Positions 18,757-27,247 of a stretch of 59,273 nucleotides of DNA are shown here, one piece after another. Below the pieces are notes generated by a model. The model did no database searches. It was not told the origin of the DNA and saw only the letters and a program-made list of their open reading frames with translations. The stretch spans positions 1-59,273 of the forward strand of contig JAUIAH010000045.1 of NCBI GenBank assembly GCA_030425385.1, written 5' to 3'. The DNA comes from Verrucomicrobiia bacterium. GTDB lineage: Bacteria; Verrucomicrobiota; Verrucomicrobiia; Verrucomicrobiales; DEV007. The position numbers and the translations under genes are program-made. Every line of letters begins with the position of its first letter. Within the stretch, counting starts at the first letter, position 1.

Positions 18757-19370
18757 GGTTCTCTTACAAAGTAACTGAGATTCTCTAACTCAAGAGCGAG
18801 ATCGACATTGTTCACCGTCACCTCTTCGGGAACCTGTAAGACGGTTGGCGAGAAATTGAGAATCGCCTGCACGCCCGCATCGACCATCTGGTTCACCACA
18901 TGCTGCGCGGCTTCACTCGGCACTGCCAGAATCGCCAACCGCACTTGATGTTTGCGGATGAAGGCTCCCATGTCCTCCATGCGATGAACCGGGATGCTCG
19001 CGTGCCGCCGCTCTGGGGCGATGTCGAACCCTGCCACAATCTCAAAGCCTTCCTTGTTGAACCCGCCATATCGCAACAATGCGCTCCCCAAGTTTCCCAC
19101 TCCAACGAGGATCACAGGTTGATATCCCGCTGCCCCTAGCACTTTGTTAAGCACCTCGGACAAGGTGTTCACATTGTAGCCCAAGCCTCGCGTGCCAAAC
19201 TGGCCAAAGTAGGTCAGGTCCTTCCGCAACTGAGTCGGTTTCACCCCCGCCGCGGAGGCTAGCGCATCGGAACTCACCGTCTCGACTCCATTCTCGATCA
19301 AGCGCTGCAAACAACGCTGATAGATCGACACGCGATAGATCGATTTGCGGGGGATTTCGACCTTACTCAT
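18753..19370 (-). CDS. rex: redox-sensing transcriptional repressor Rex
   Basis: 205 residues, the standard Rex length. The N-terminal winged helix has VSSDALASAAGVKPTQLRKD and DLTYFGQFGTRGLGYNV; the Rossmann domain has VGVGNLGSAL (89-98), and the C-terminal part has AILNFSP and a final ENLSYFV swap helix. Rex senses the NADH/NAD+ ratio and releases DNA when NADH rises. It is first in the run with ogg, tonB, exbB and exbD. A partial Rex-like site lies between 19376 and 19391, a few bases before its ATG, so self-regulation is plausible. Confidence 0.95.
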   Translation of the reverse strand: MSKVEIPRKSIYRVSIYQRCLQRLIENGVETVSSDALASAAGVKPTQLRKDLTYFGQFGTRGLGYNVNTLSEVLNKVLGAAGYQPVILVGVGNLGSALLRYGGFNKEGFEIVAGFDIAPERRHASIPVHRMEDMGAFIRKHQVRLAILAVPSEAAQHVVNQMVDAGVQAILNFSPTVLQVPEEVTVNNVDLALELENLSYFVREP

Positions 19371-19375
19371 TCTTC

Positions 19376-19391
19376 TTGTGAAATTTCGCTA
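19376..19391. promoter_or_regulatory. possible Rex operator before rex
   Basis: TTGTGAAATTTCGCTA matches TTGTG-N6-CACAA at 8 of 10 half-site positions: the left half is perfect and the right half is CGCTA instead of CACAA. It lies 5 bases before the rex ATG, where binding would block transcription or initiation. A TTGACA on the minus strand at 19439-19434 could be the -35 of the rex promoter, but no good -10 follows it. Confidence 0.3.
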
Positions 19392-19482
19392 AAACTTTGG
19401 GTTTCCGCCCCTCCCTAAGCATGAACCGCACCCTGTCAATGCACGACGATCCCGAAATCTCAGTTTCCACTTGATGATCCCG

Positions 19483-19616
19483 TTATTTCTGTTAAGACTG
19501 AAATTCATGAAACCAGTTTGCCGCGACCGATCTCGATAGGCCACCAAGGGAAGTGTGTTCCTGAGGTGGCCTTTATTCGCCCTCTTTATTTCTCTTTTAA
19601 CAGAAATTCCTGAAAC
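19483..19616 (+). repeat. pair of 31-bp direct repeats in the rex spacer
   Basis: Units at 19483-19513 and 19586-19616 share 25 of 31 bases with no gap, including TTATTTCT at the left, GAAATTC in the middle and TGAAAC at the right. They sit 103 bases apart between rex and the divergent membrane protein gene. They could be two sites for one regulator. The rest of 19371-19641 shows no gene. Confidence 0.5.
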
Positions 19617-19641
19617 TCCAACTACCAAACGTCCACTTACC

Positions 19642-20046
19642 ATGAATCTAACTGTCCTCACTTACATTGCCTATCTCATCATCAGCATCACGCTGACTGC
19701 TTGGGTCGCCCAAACTCTCTTCCGAAACGGCCGCATCTTTCTTGTCGATTGCTTCCTTGGAAAGGAAGACCTGGCAGACAGCGTCAATCACCTGCTCCTC
19801 GTCGGCTTCTATCTTGTGAATGTGGGCTTCGTTGCCCTCTTCCTTCGCATCGGGATCGACATCGGGACGGTTCGCAGCGTTCTCGAAGTGCTCAGCGGCA
19901 AATTAGGCGTTGTCCTACTCGTTCTCGGTGTCATGCACTTCGGCAATATCTTCGTCTTCACGAAACTTCGCCGCCGTGGCATGCGTCGCCACGACCCGCC
20001 TCCGATTGAACCCACCGCCCGAGTCGACGCTCCGAAACTAGGCTAA
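19642..20046 (+). CDS. small integral membrane protein of unknown function
   Basis: 134 residues from the ATG at 19642; the frame is open further upstream, but that sequence covers the direct repeat and is not needed. About three hydrophobic segments are visible: LTYIAYLIISITLTAWVAQT, HLLLVGFYLVNVGFVALFL and LGVVLLVLGVMHFGNIFVF, followed by a basic, Pro-rich cytoplasmic tail. I do not recognise a named family. It is 21 bases ahead of a DCC-type thiol protein gene and divergent from rex, so a redox-linked membrane role is possible but unproven. Confidence 0.75.
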   Translation: MNLTVLTYIAYLIISITLTAWVAQTLFRNGRIFLVDCFLGKEDLADSVNHLLLVGFYLVNVGFVALFLRIGIDIGTVRSVLEVLSGKLGVVLLVLGVMHFGNIFVFTKLRRRGMRRHDPPPIEPTARVDAPKLG

Positions 20047-20067
20047 CGCAATTCCTTAGCCAACTCC

Positions 20068-20427
20068 ATGAACGCGAAGACCCTCTACGTCTTCTACGAC
20101 GGCAAGTGCGGCCTCTGCTGCGCTTGCCGTCAATGGCTCACCCATCAACACCGCTATCTCAATCTCCAATTTGTGGCCTATCAAACCCCCGAAGCGAAGC
20201 GCCTCTTCCCCGCGCTCCATGCATACGAGCCTGACAAACAACTCGTCCTCCTCAGTGACCAGGGCGACCTCTACCTGGGCGACCACGCTTGGATCATGTG
20301 CCTCTACGCTCTGGAAGACTATCGCGCCTGGGCTGAACGTCTCGCCAGTCCCCTTCTCCGCCCCTTAGCCAAACGGTTCTGCCACGCCGTCTCCACGAAC
20401 CGCCTTCACCTCTCAAAGTTCTTCTAA
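20068..20427 (+). CDS. DCC family thiol-disulfide oxidoreductase-like protein (DUF393)
   Basis: 119 residues. The DCC signature is at the start: VFYDGKCGLCCACRQWL, with a CxxC (CGLC) and two more Cys directly after it. The second half has LYLGDHAW and a helical tail. Family members are thioredoxin-fold-like proteins of unclear reaction, often paired with small membrane proteins. Here it follows such a gene by 21 bases and converges on the moeZ-like gene with a 17-base gap. Confidence 0.88.
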   Translation: MNAKTLYVFYDGKCGLCCACRQWLTHQHRYLNLQFVAYQTPEAKRLFPALHAYEPDKQLVLLSDQGDLYLGDHAWIMCLYALEDYRAWAERLASPLLRPLAKRFCHAVSTNRLHLSKFF

Positions 20428-20444
20428 CACTCCCCTCATTACCC

Positions 20445-21605
20445 CTAGTAAGGCGTAAGCGTTGGATCAATGTCATCCCGCCAGGCTAGAATGCCGCCCG
20501 CAAGGTGGACCGCATCGTTGAAGCCGGCTTCCCGCGCTTTGACAATCGCAGAAACACTACGGATGCCAGATTTGCAGAAGAAGACGACTTGCCGGTCACG
20601 AGGTAGTTCATCCAAGTGCTCACTCAGTTGTCCCAGCGGAATGGCGAGCGCGCCATCAATCTGGCAAATACTTCTCTCGAAATCCTCACGGACATCGACA
20701 AGGGTGATGGCTCGCTTTTCCCACTGGGAGGCGACCATCGTCGGTGTCCAGTCGATTGCGTTGGTGTCTGGATTCATCTTGAGTTCGGATTCAGCATTCT
20801 CGGAAGTGAGGCCACAGAAGGCTTCGTAATCGACGAGTTTCGTGATGGTAGGCGTTTCCCCACAGAGGGGGCACTGGGGATCTTTTCGCAATTGAAACGT
20901 GCGAATACGCATGGAGAGCGTATCCAAATGAACCAATCGGCCTTTCAAGGAATCGCCTATTCCAAGGACATGCTTGATCGCTTCCGTCGCTTGCAGGGAA
21001 CCGATAATGCCTGGCAGAACGCCAAAGACTCCGCCTTCAGCACAGCTTGGTACCATGCCGGGCTTTGGAGGCGTGGGAAAGAGGCAGCGATAGCAGGGGC
21101 CCCCGCCATGGGGATGAAAGAAGCTGACCTGGCCTTCAAATTGGTAAATGGAGCCATAGACATTGGGGATCCCTAGAAAGAAGGCGACGTCATTGCTCAA
21201 ATAACGCGTGGGAAAGTTGTCCGTCCCATCGATGATAAGATCGTATCCCCGCGCCAAATCCATGGCATTGGCTGCTTCAAAGCGAGTTTCATGCAAGGCC
21301 AGCTCGACGTGAGGATTCACCTCTTTCAAAGTCTCCGCAGCCGAGGCGAGCTTCTTTCGCCCAATGTCAGACTCTCCATGAAGCAGTTGGCGATGCAAAT
21401 TCGACCCGTCCACCACGTCCGCATCGACCAGACCCAACTTGCCCACGCCTGCCGCGGCGAGAAACATCGCCAGAGGCGATCCGAGACCGCCTGCCCCAAT
21501 GCAGAGGACCTTGGCGGCCTTCAATTTCTCCTGACCTTCCAGGCCAACTTGGGGAAGAGACAAGTGCCGAGCGTAGCGTTCAAGTTCCTTGGGACTGAGA
21601 GTCAC
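20445..21605 (-). CDS. moeZ: MoeZ/MoeB-like E1 adenylyltransferase with rhodanese domain
   Basis: 386 residues from a GTG at 21605, chosen because MoeB/ThiF proteins start close to LSPKELERYARHLSLPQVG; the frame extends to a TTG at 21662, so the start is uncertain. The ThiF/E1 domain has CIGAGGLGSPLAMFLAAAGV, DGSNLHRQ, the IIDGTDNFPTRY block and a CxxC...CxxC zinc site (CYRC, CPLC). The last 100 residues are a rhodanese domain with catalytic Cys in VVFFCKSGIRS. Such proteins adenylate and thiolate the C-terminal Gly of ubiquitin-like sulfur carriers for molybdopterin, thiamine or cysteine. It is divergent from the adenylation-domain gene. Confidence 0.87.
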   Translation of the reverse strand: MTLSPKELERYARHLSLPQVGLEGQEKLKAAKVLCIGAGGLGSPLAMFLAAAGVGKLGLVDADVVDGSNLHRQLLHGESDIGRKKLASAAETLKEVNPHVELALHETRFEAANAMDLARGYDLIIDGTDNFPTRYLSNDVAFFLGIPNVYGSIYQFEGQVSFFHPHGGGPCYRCLFPTPPKPGMVPSCAEGGVFGVLPGIIGSLQATEAIKHVLGIGDSLKGRLVHLDTLSMRIRTFQLRKDPQCPLCGETPTITKLVDYEAFCGLTSENAESELKMNPDTNAIDWTPTMVASQWEKRAITLVDVREDFERSICQIDGALAIPLGQLSEHLDELPRDRQVVFFCKSGIRSVSAIVKAREAGFNDAVHLAGGILAWRDDIDPTLTPY

Positions 21606-21703
21606 GCCACAGTCCAAACGTGCCTTTCTGCGATTGCAAGTGATGAGATCGATGAGCGCCAAGTTCTCATTTGCCAGCCCTCGCCACTGAGGAAGAGTGC
21701 CCC

Positions 21704-23290
21704 ATGGCTTTTGTCCTGACAGATGCCCTTCACGACCATGCGCAATCAGCCCCCGAGCGAGAGGCGGTGGTGAGTCGCGGTGAACGCCTATCTTACGGAG
21801 AGTTGGAAGCGCAGAGCAATCAGGTCTGCCGTGTCCTCCTCGACCAAGGGGTGCAACGTGGGGACCGCGTTGGCCTCTATCTCGATAAAGGGGTCCAGAG
21901 CATCCTTTCCCTCTACGGCATCCTCAAAACCGGCGCCTGCGCCGTCCCCATCGATCCCCATGCCGAGGGAGAGGGACTCAAACGTCTCTGCCGCCATGCT
22001 GACATCGCCTGGCTCATCACCTCGCCTAACAAACGCCGCCACGTCGTCGCTCTGGCGAGCGATCCTGATTCGCCCCTTAAGAGTCTGCTCGGCATGCCCC
22101 CTCTCGATGGCGTCCGCGCCCGCACCGTGTCCTGGGATCGGATCGCTCTCGCCGACGACGCCGCGGTCACTGGACGCGCCCTGGACCTTGATCTCGCTCT
22201 GCTCCTCTACCCGCAACAGGCACTCACCGCTGCACCTCTGAAAGGGGCCATCCACACCCATGGCAGCATCCTCACATTTGCGCATTGGGCTCAGAAAACT
22301 TTCGCGTTGACTACCCAGGATCGCCTCGCCTCCCAGGCGCCCTTACATACCCACTACGCTCTCTTCGATGTCTTCGCAAGTGTCTTGGGTGGAGCCGTGC
22401 AGGTCCTCATTCCCGAAGACTTGCTACGACTCCCTTCCGCGCACGTCCACCATCTTCGCGAACAGGCACTGACCGTATGCCTCACCACACCAGCGACCTT
22501 GATCCAATGGCGCTTCCGGGGCGGGCTCGAAGAACGCGACCTCCCATCCTTACGGCACTTGATCTGCGGAGGCCGGCCTCCTTCTCCGGTCCATCTGGCA
22601 GACCTCTTGAATCACCTCCCCGATACCAATGCGAGCGTGTTGTTCGGTTCTGCCGAGATACCGGGAGCCACGCTCTATCAAATACCTCAACCACTGACGG
22701 ATCGCTTCATGCCCCTGCCCATCGGCGCTCCCCTGCGCCACATTGATGCCATCACCGTGGATGCCGAGGATCAGGTCGTGGACGGCGACAGCCCCGGTGA
22801 ATTGTTAGTCCGCACGAGCGGGATGTTTCAAGGCTACTGGAATGAACCTGATCTGGAAACGAGTGCCTTTGCCGAGCGCAGCTGTGAGGGGAAATACACC
22901 CACTACTACCATTGCACGGGGTGGGTAGGGCAACGTCTCCGCGATGGCAACGTTCGCCTCCTAGGCGATCGTGCTCGAGAAGTGACTGTTAGGGACAAAC
23001 GCATTGGGCTCGATGCCGTCGAGGCAGCACTCGCCACCATTCCCGCGATCGAAGAAGCAGCCGTGTATGCGCTGCCGGACGACCGCGACCAAACCGTGAT
23101 CGAGGCAGCGGTGCTGTTGCAACCTGAGGCAGAGCACGTCACGGGCACCTCCTTGCGAGATGCCCTCCGAGATCGCCTACCATCCGAAGCCATTCCCAGA
23201 CGCATCCGTATCGAGATAAGCCTTCCTCGCATCGCAGGCGGCGAGATCGACCACGAGGCCTTGGCCAAACGCGCCCAGCAGGGGCACTAG
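21704..23290 (+). CDS. degenerate AMP-binding (adenylation-domain) protein
   Basis: 528 residues with the overall layout of acyl-CoA synthetases and NRPS adenylation domains. The ATG at 21704 is preceded by a good ribosome site (GAGGAAGAG, 21689-21697). Recognisable parts are LSYGELEAQSNQVCRVLLDQG, LYGILKTGACAVPIDP, GELLVRTSGMFQGYWNEP and the C-terminal lid. Key motifs are altered: the Gly/Ser/Thr-rich nucleotide loop is YPQQALTAAPLKG (169-181), the TGD of motif A7 reads TGW (405-407), and the lid Lys of GKID is Glu (GGEID, 512-516). It may be a catalytically dead or re-purposed relative. No carrier protein or condensation domain is nearby. Confidence 0.8.
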   Translation: MAFVLTDALHDHAQSAPEREAVVSRGERLSYGELEAQSNQVCRVLLDQGVQRGDRVGLYLDKGVQSILSLYGILKTGACAVPIDPHAEGEGLKRLCRHADIAWLITSPNKRRHVVALASDPDSPLKSLLGMPPLDGVRARTVSWDRIALADDAAVTGRALDLDLALLLYPQQALTAAPLKGAIHTHGSILTFAHWAQKTFALTTQDRLASQAPLHTHYALFDVFASVLGGAVQVLIPEDLLRLPSAHVHHLREQALTVCLTTPATLIQWRFRGGLEERDLPSLRHLICGGRPPSPVHLADLLNHLPDTNASVLFGSAEIPGATLYQIPQPLTDRFMPLPIGAPLRHIDAITVDAEDQVVDGDSPGELLVRTSGMFQGYWNEPDLETSAFAERSCEGKYTHYYHCTGWVGQRLRDGNVRLLGDRAREVTVRDKRIGLDAVEAALATIPAIEEAAVYALPDDRDQTVIEAAVLLQPEAEHVTGTSLRDALRDRLPSEAIPRRIRIEISLPRIAGGEIDHEALAKRAQQGH

Positions 23291-23374
23291 AACCATCTTG
23301 CGGAAACAACCGGGCGATCGCGCTCGTAGTAAGAGACAAGGCGAACATCCCACTCACGCCTGCCAATTTGCTCT

Positions 23375-25315
23375 ATGAAAGTCCATCTTCCCCTCCTCCT
23401 CATCATCTCGACACTAACCACACCGTTAGGATTCGCCCAGCGTTCCGCTGAAGCGACTCGCGAGAAAGTCGCGCCCGAAGACTTGGACGTTGACATGGGC
23501 GTGGCCACCATTCCAGATCGCGCGACCTTTGAAAGGCTCTCCTACCAGGGAGAGGATGTGGGGCGCGACGACTACTTGGCGGGGATCGAGTATGTGAAGT
23601 TCATCATCGATCAGGCAGGGACGGATGATCCACAGGTTTATTGGATGAACACGGAGAACTATAACGCGCATCCTCCCTTCATGGGCATGATCGGACTATC
23701 GCGTGGTCGAGGACGTCCCAGCGGGGTGCGCGGTGCCGTTTGCTATCTCCCACGTCTCCAAGCGCCTAATGGAGCCCCAGGGCTCTATATCTTCGATTTC
23801 CAACCAAACGATTCGTACACCTTCGAAGAGATTCAATCCTATTACCAATCGCTCATCGACACCGCCCCTGTTCTCCAAGGACGACTCGCCTTTCATCCCT
23901 TACGCGGCAATCTTGATCAATACGAAGAAGACAAAGCCAAGTATGAGACGGCCAAACTCCCAGTGCATTTGGATGAGGACACGCACTCAAACATCGCCTA
24001 CCTACCGCTCAACCCAGGGGTCTCCTTCGGACGGCTGCGCGTGCTGGATAATGACACCCGTTCATCCCCACGCGACATCGTGATATGTAAGACCTTGCCT
24101 AACCAAATGCCTCGTATGGCAGGCGTTCTTTCAGCCGTAAGGCAAACCCCACTTTCCCATGTGAATCTCCGCGCCGTACAAGACAAGGTTCCCAATGCCT
24201 ACATCGCCAATGTTCTTGAACAGGTGGAACCGCTCATCGGCAAATGGGTCCGCTACGAAGTGACGTCACAAGGTTACCAACTGACCGAAGCCCAACAAGC
24301 TGACGTCGATAAACACTTCGCCGCGCTCCGTCCTGCTGAACCGCAAACGCCGAGACGCAATCTTTCCATCACCACATTCCGTCCGCTCACGGAGATCTCC
24401 TTTGGTGAATCTGACAGTTTCGGCGTCAAAACGGCCAACCTGGCCACGCTGCATACCTTTGGATTCCCCCAAGGCACCGTTCCAGAAGGCTACGGGCTAC
24501 CCTTCTCCTTCTACGACGCCTTCATGAAACACAACGGCTTCTATGAAAGGGCTCAGCGTCTCCTGAATGACGAGAGCCTAAACAACGATCGCGAGGCCTT
24601 GGAACAGGCACTCAAGAAGTTTCGCAAAGCCATCGAAGCCGGGGACATGCCCGAACCACAACACTCCGCCCTGGCCAAGCTTCAGCAATCGTTCCCCAAA
24701 GGACAATCAATTCGGTGCCGCTCCAGCACCAACAATGAAGACCTGCCCGGCTTCAGCGGTGCCGGCCTCTACGACTCTTACACGCATAAACCAGATGAGG
24801 GGCATTTGGCCAATACTATCCAGCAAGTGTATGCGAGTCTCTGGAATGATCGAGCCTACGAAGAACGCACTTTCTACCGGATTGATCATCTTCACACCGC
24901 CATGGGGGTGCTCCTCCATCCCAACTTCAAACAAGAGAAAGCCAATGGCGTCGCCGTCACCGAAGACATTCTTTATGAGTCTCGCGGCGGGTTCTATTAC
25001 CTCAACACGCAGATCGGAGAGGACCTGGTCACCAACCCGGACGAAGATTCCAGTCCCGAAGAACTCTTGTTAGGCTGGTATGCCCGTGATGGCCACGAGA
25101 TCGTTCGCCCATCCAAAGACGCCCCACGCGGGGAATCGTTGTTAGGCAGCGCGCATCTGGAAGCCTTGCGCCAACACCTCGCCACCATCCACGCCGAATT
25201 TGCCAAGCTTTACAAGCGCGACCGTGAAGACCGCCACTTTGCTATGGAAATCGAATTCAAAGTCGATCGAGACGATCACTTGGTGATCAAGCAGGCTCGC
25301 CCATGGGTTTTCTAA
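23375..25315 (+). CDS. exported PEP/pyruvate-binding dikinase-like protein (GWD-type order)
   Basis: 646 residues with a signal peptide (MKVHLPLLLIISTLTTPLGFAQ). Residues about 250-266 hold a phosphohistidine-like motif, VRQTPLSHVNLRA, followed by a C-terminal ATP-grasp domain of the PPDK_N type: GVKTANLATL (350-359), RCRSSTNNEDLPGFSGAG (447-464) and the end EIEFKVDRDDHLVIKQARP. In PEP synthase and PPDK the ATP-grasp domain comes first; here the His segment precedes it, as in plant glucan water dikinases, and there is no PEP/pyruvate barrel. The signal peptide is odd, since ATP is not expected outside. The N-terminal 240 residues are unrecognised. Confidence 0.78.
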   Translation: MKVHLPLLLIISTLTTPLGFAQRSAEATREKVAPEDLDVDMGVATIPDRATFERLSYQGEDVGRDDYLAGIEYVKFIIDQAGTDDPQVYWMNTENYNAHPPFMGMIGLSRGRGRPSGVRGAVCYLPRLQAPNGAPGLYIFDFQPNDSYTFEEIQSYYQSLIDTAPVLQGRLAFHPLRGNLDQYEEDKAKYETAKLPVHLDEDTHSNIAYLPLNPGVSFGRLRVLDNDTRSSPRDIVICKTLPNQMPRMAGVLSAVRQTPLSHVNLRAVQDKVPNAYIANVLEQVEPLIGKWVRYEVTSQGYQLTEAQQADVDKHFAALRPAEPQTPRRNLSITTFRPLTEISFGESDSFGVKTANLATLHTFGFPQGTVPEGYGLPFSFYDAFMKHNGFYERAQRLLNDESLNNDREALEQALKKFRKAIEAGDMPEPQHSALAKLQQSFPKGQSIRCRSSTNNEDLPGFSGAGLYDSYTHKPDEGHLANTIQQVYASLWNDRAYEERTFYRIDHLHTAMGVLLHPNFKQEKANGVAVTEDILYESRGGFYYLNTQIGEDLVTNPDEDSSPEELLLGWYARDGHEIVRPSKDAPRGESLLGSAHLEALRQHLATIHAEFAKLYKRDREDRHFAMEIEFKVDRDDHLVIKQARPWVF

Positions 25316-25366
25316 CGACGCATTCTCTCCAGACACTCGAAGATCTCCTAAGCCCCCCGTTTCGCG

Positions 25367-25624
25367 ATGACGCAAAGCAATCGAGCCAACCTGACGCGCG
25401 CCATCCACACGATTCCAACGTTTGTCTCGGATGCTCTCAATGAGCGCTCCCTGATGGCTGCTTATCGTAAGCGCCCCGCCTACCAACAGAATGATTACAT
25501 TGGCTGGATCAACTCAGCCAAACGAGATGAGACCAAACAGAAACGGCTCCGTCAGATGCTCGCTGAACTTGAGCAAGGCGGGGTCTACATGAAGATGGAT
25601 CATCCACCCAGTAGGAAGCCGTAG
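25367..25624 (+). CDS. YdeI/OmpD-associated family protein
   Basis: 85 residues, matching the C-terminal YdeI/OmpD-associated domain: RPAYQQNDYIGWINSAK, DETKQKRLRQMLAELEQGG and the final VYMKM. Small stand-alone versions are common in many bacteria; some relatives are linked to envelope stress or bacteriocin resistance, but the biochemical role is unknown. It is 51 bases after the dikinase-like gene and may be in the same transcript. Confidence 0.85.
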   Translation: MTQSNRANLTRAIHTIPTFVSDALNERSLMAAYRKRPAYQQNDYIGWINSAKRDETKQKRLRQMLAELEQGGVYMKMDHPPSRKP

Positions 25625-25702
25625 CCCTCATTCGTCTGCCGCGAGATCACCCCTTACCGATCGGCTCTTGTCAGCGCCCGCCGTCCTTGATTCACTGCCA
25701 GC

Positions 25703-27064
25703 ATGAGAAAGACGGTCGCACTCGCTCTATTCACCCTCGCCTCCATTGCCAGCAGTTGGGCAAGCCCGACACTGATTCAAGCGGGGCCAATGCTCGGCCA
25801 TGCTTCTGAGAATTCTGTCAGTGTTTGGCTGCGATTGAAACGAGGAGCGCTCGTGAAGGGTACGGCCCTTCAGAGAGGCGTGGCCACCCCAGTTTCGCAT
25901 TGGCAGGACCTTGGTGCTGATTGCCATGTGCTGCGCTTCACCGGCTTGAAAGCGGACGCCCTGACGCAGATCGATTTGCAGGTTGAACGCGCAGGATCGG
26001 AACCTGAGAAGGTCTCTTTGGAAACCCGCACCTATCCGGAGCCGAGCGATACGGGTGAGGTGCGCCTGGCATTTGGATCGTGTAGCAAGATTTCGCAGTA
26101 TCCCAAGGGCCCCATCTACGCAGCCATTGAGAAGGAGGCCCCGCACATGATGGTGTTTCTGGGAGACAACGCCTATTTCATCGTCGCCGATGGTTCGGAC
26201 AAGCATTTCACCACGACGGGGCCTGTAGGCGACTGGACGACTGCCGATGGGATGCGGGCGCGCCATCTGATGACGCGCATGCACCCCGATCTGCAAGGCA
26301 TGTTCCGCCGCGTGCCTTCCTATGCGGTCTGGGATGATCATGACTACGGGCCGAACAACGCAGACCGCACGTTCCCGCTGCGCGAAGAGGCGCTCTACGT
26401 CTTCAAAGAAATGTGGGCCAATCCAAGCTGGGGCACAGCAGAGACTCCGGGCATCTTTAGCCATTTCCGTTGCGGTCCCGTCGAGGTCTTCCTCATGGAT
26501 GATCGCTATCACAAGTACTCACCACTGGAGCACGACGACGTGAGCAAAGAGAATGGGGCATTGTGGGGTGAGGAGCAGTTGACGTGGTTGTTAGAAAAGC
26601 TGAGGGCATCCACAGCCCCGGTGAAGGTGATTGCGAACGGCACTCAGGTCATTTGTAAGGATGGTCGCGGCGAAGGGCACCAGACAGAAGCGGTCGGCGA
26701 ATTCCATCGTTTGGCCACGACTCTCGCCGAGCAGGAGATCGGCGGAGTCGTCTTCATCAGCGGTGATCGCCATCACAGTGAGGCGATGCAACAGGCACAA
26801 CCCGACGGCACTCTCTTGGTGGAAGCGACGAGTTCGCCACTACAACAGGATCAAGACCCCGCCGTCCTCGATCGTCACCACGTGAATCAGATCTGGGGCA
26901 TGCGAGGAAACAACTATGGTCTGCTAACGGTGACTCTCACAAACCCAAACGAAGGCACTGTCACCTTCGAGACACGAGATGCGACGAATGCCACTCACGT
27001 GGTGGCAGGCAAACCCTGCAAGACGACTTGGACCCTATCACAACTGCAATACGGCGAGCACTGA
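25703..27064 (+). CDS. PhoD-type alkaline phosphatase, exported
   Basis: 453 residues with a Sec-type signal peptide (VALALFTLASIASSWA). A beta-rich PhoD N-terminal domain (LGHASENSVSVWLRLKRG) is followed by the phosphatase domain with LAFGSCSKI, VFLGDNAYF, VWDDHDYGPNNAD and FISGDRHHSEA, which supply the metal ligands. PhoD enzymes release phosphate from phosphodiesters or phosphomonoesters outside the cell. The family is usually Ca/Fe-dependent. No Pho box was identified upstream; the 78-base gap to the previous gene would allow a separate promoter. Confidence 0.9.
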   Translation: MRKTVALALFTLASIASSWASPTLIQAGPMLGHASENSVSVWLRLKRGALVKGTALQRGVATPVSHWQDLGADCHVLRFTGLKADALTQIDLQVERAGSEPEKVSLETRTYPEPSDTGEVRLAFGSCSKISQYPKGPIYAAIEKEAPHMMVFLGDNAYFIVADGSDKHFTTTGPVGDWTTADGMRARHLMTRMHPDLQGMFRRVPSYAVWDDHDYGPNNADRTFPLREEALYVFKEMWANPSWGTAETPGIFSHFRCGPVEVFLMDDRYHKYSPLEHDDVSKENGALWGEEQLTWLLEKLRASTAPVKVIANGTQVICKDGRGEGHQTEAVGEFHRLATTLAEQEIGGVVFISGDRHHSEAMQQAQPDGTLLVEATSSPLQQDQDPAVLDRHHVNQIWGMRGNNYGLLTVTLTNPNEGTVTFETRDATNATHVVAGKPCKTTWTLSQLQYGEH

Positions 27065-27247
27065 GTACTTCCCTGCCATCTTCTCCTGCAAGCCTGCCCT
27101 CGGCGCTTACCCGCCTATAGTCGCCGCTGGGTGTGACGAAACCTTTCCAGACTTTCAAGAAATCTTAGTTGCACTGCCGATCTGTACTGTGGTTTCATCA
27201 TCTTGCACGGTGCTCACCCCGTGCCCCTCAAACCACAACCCTTACTT

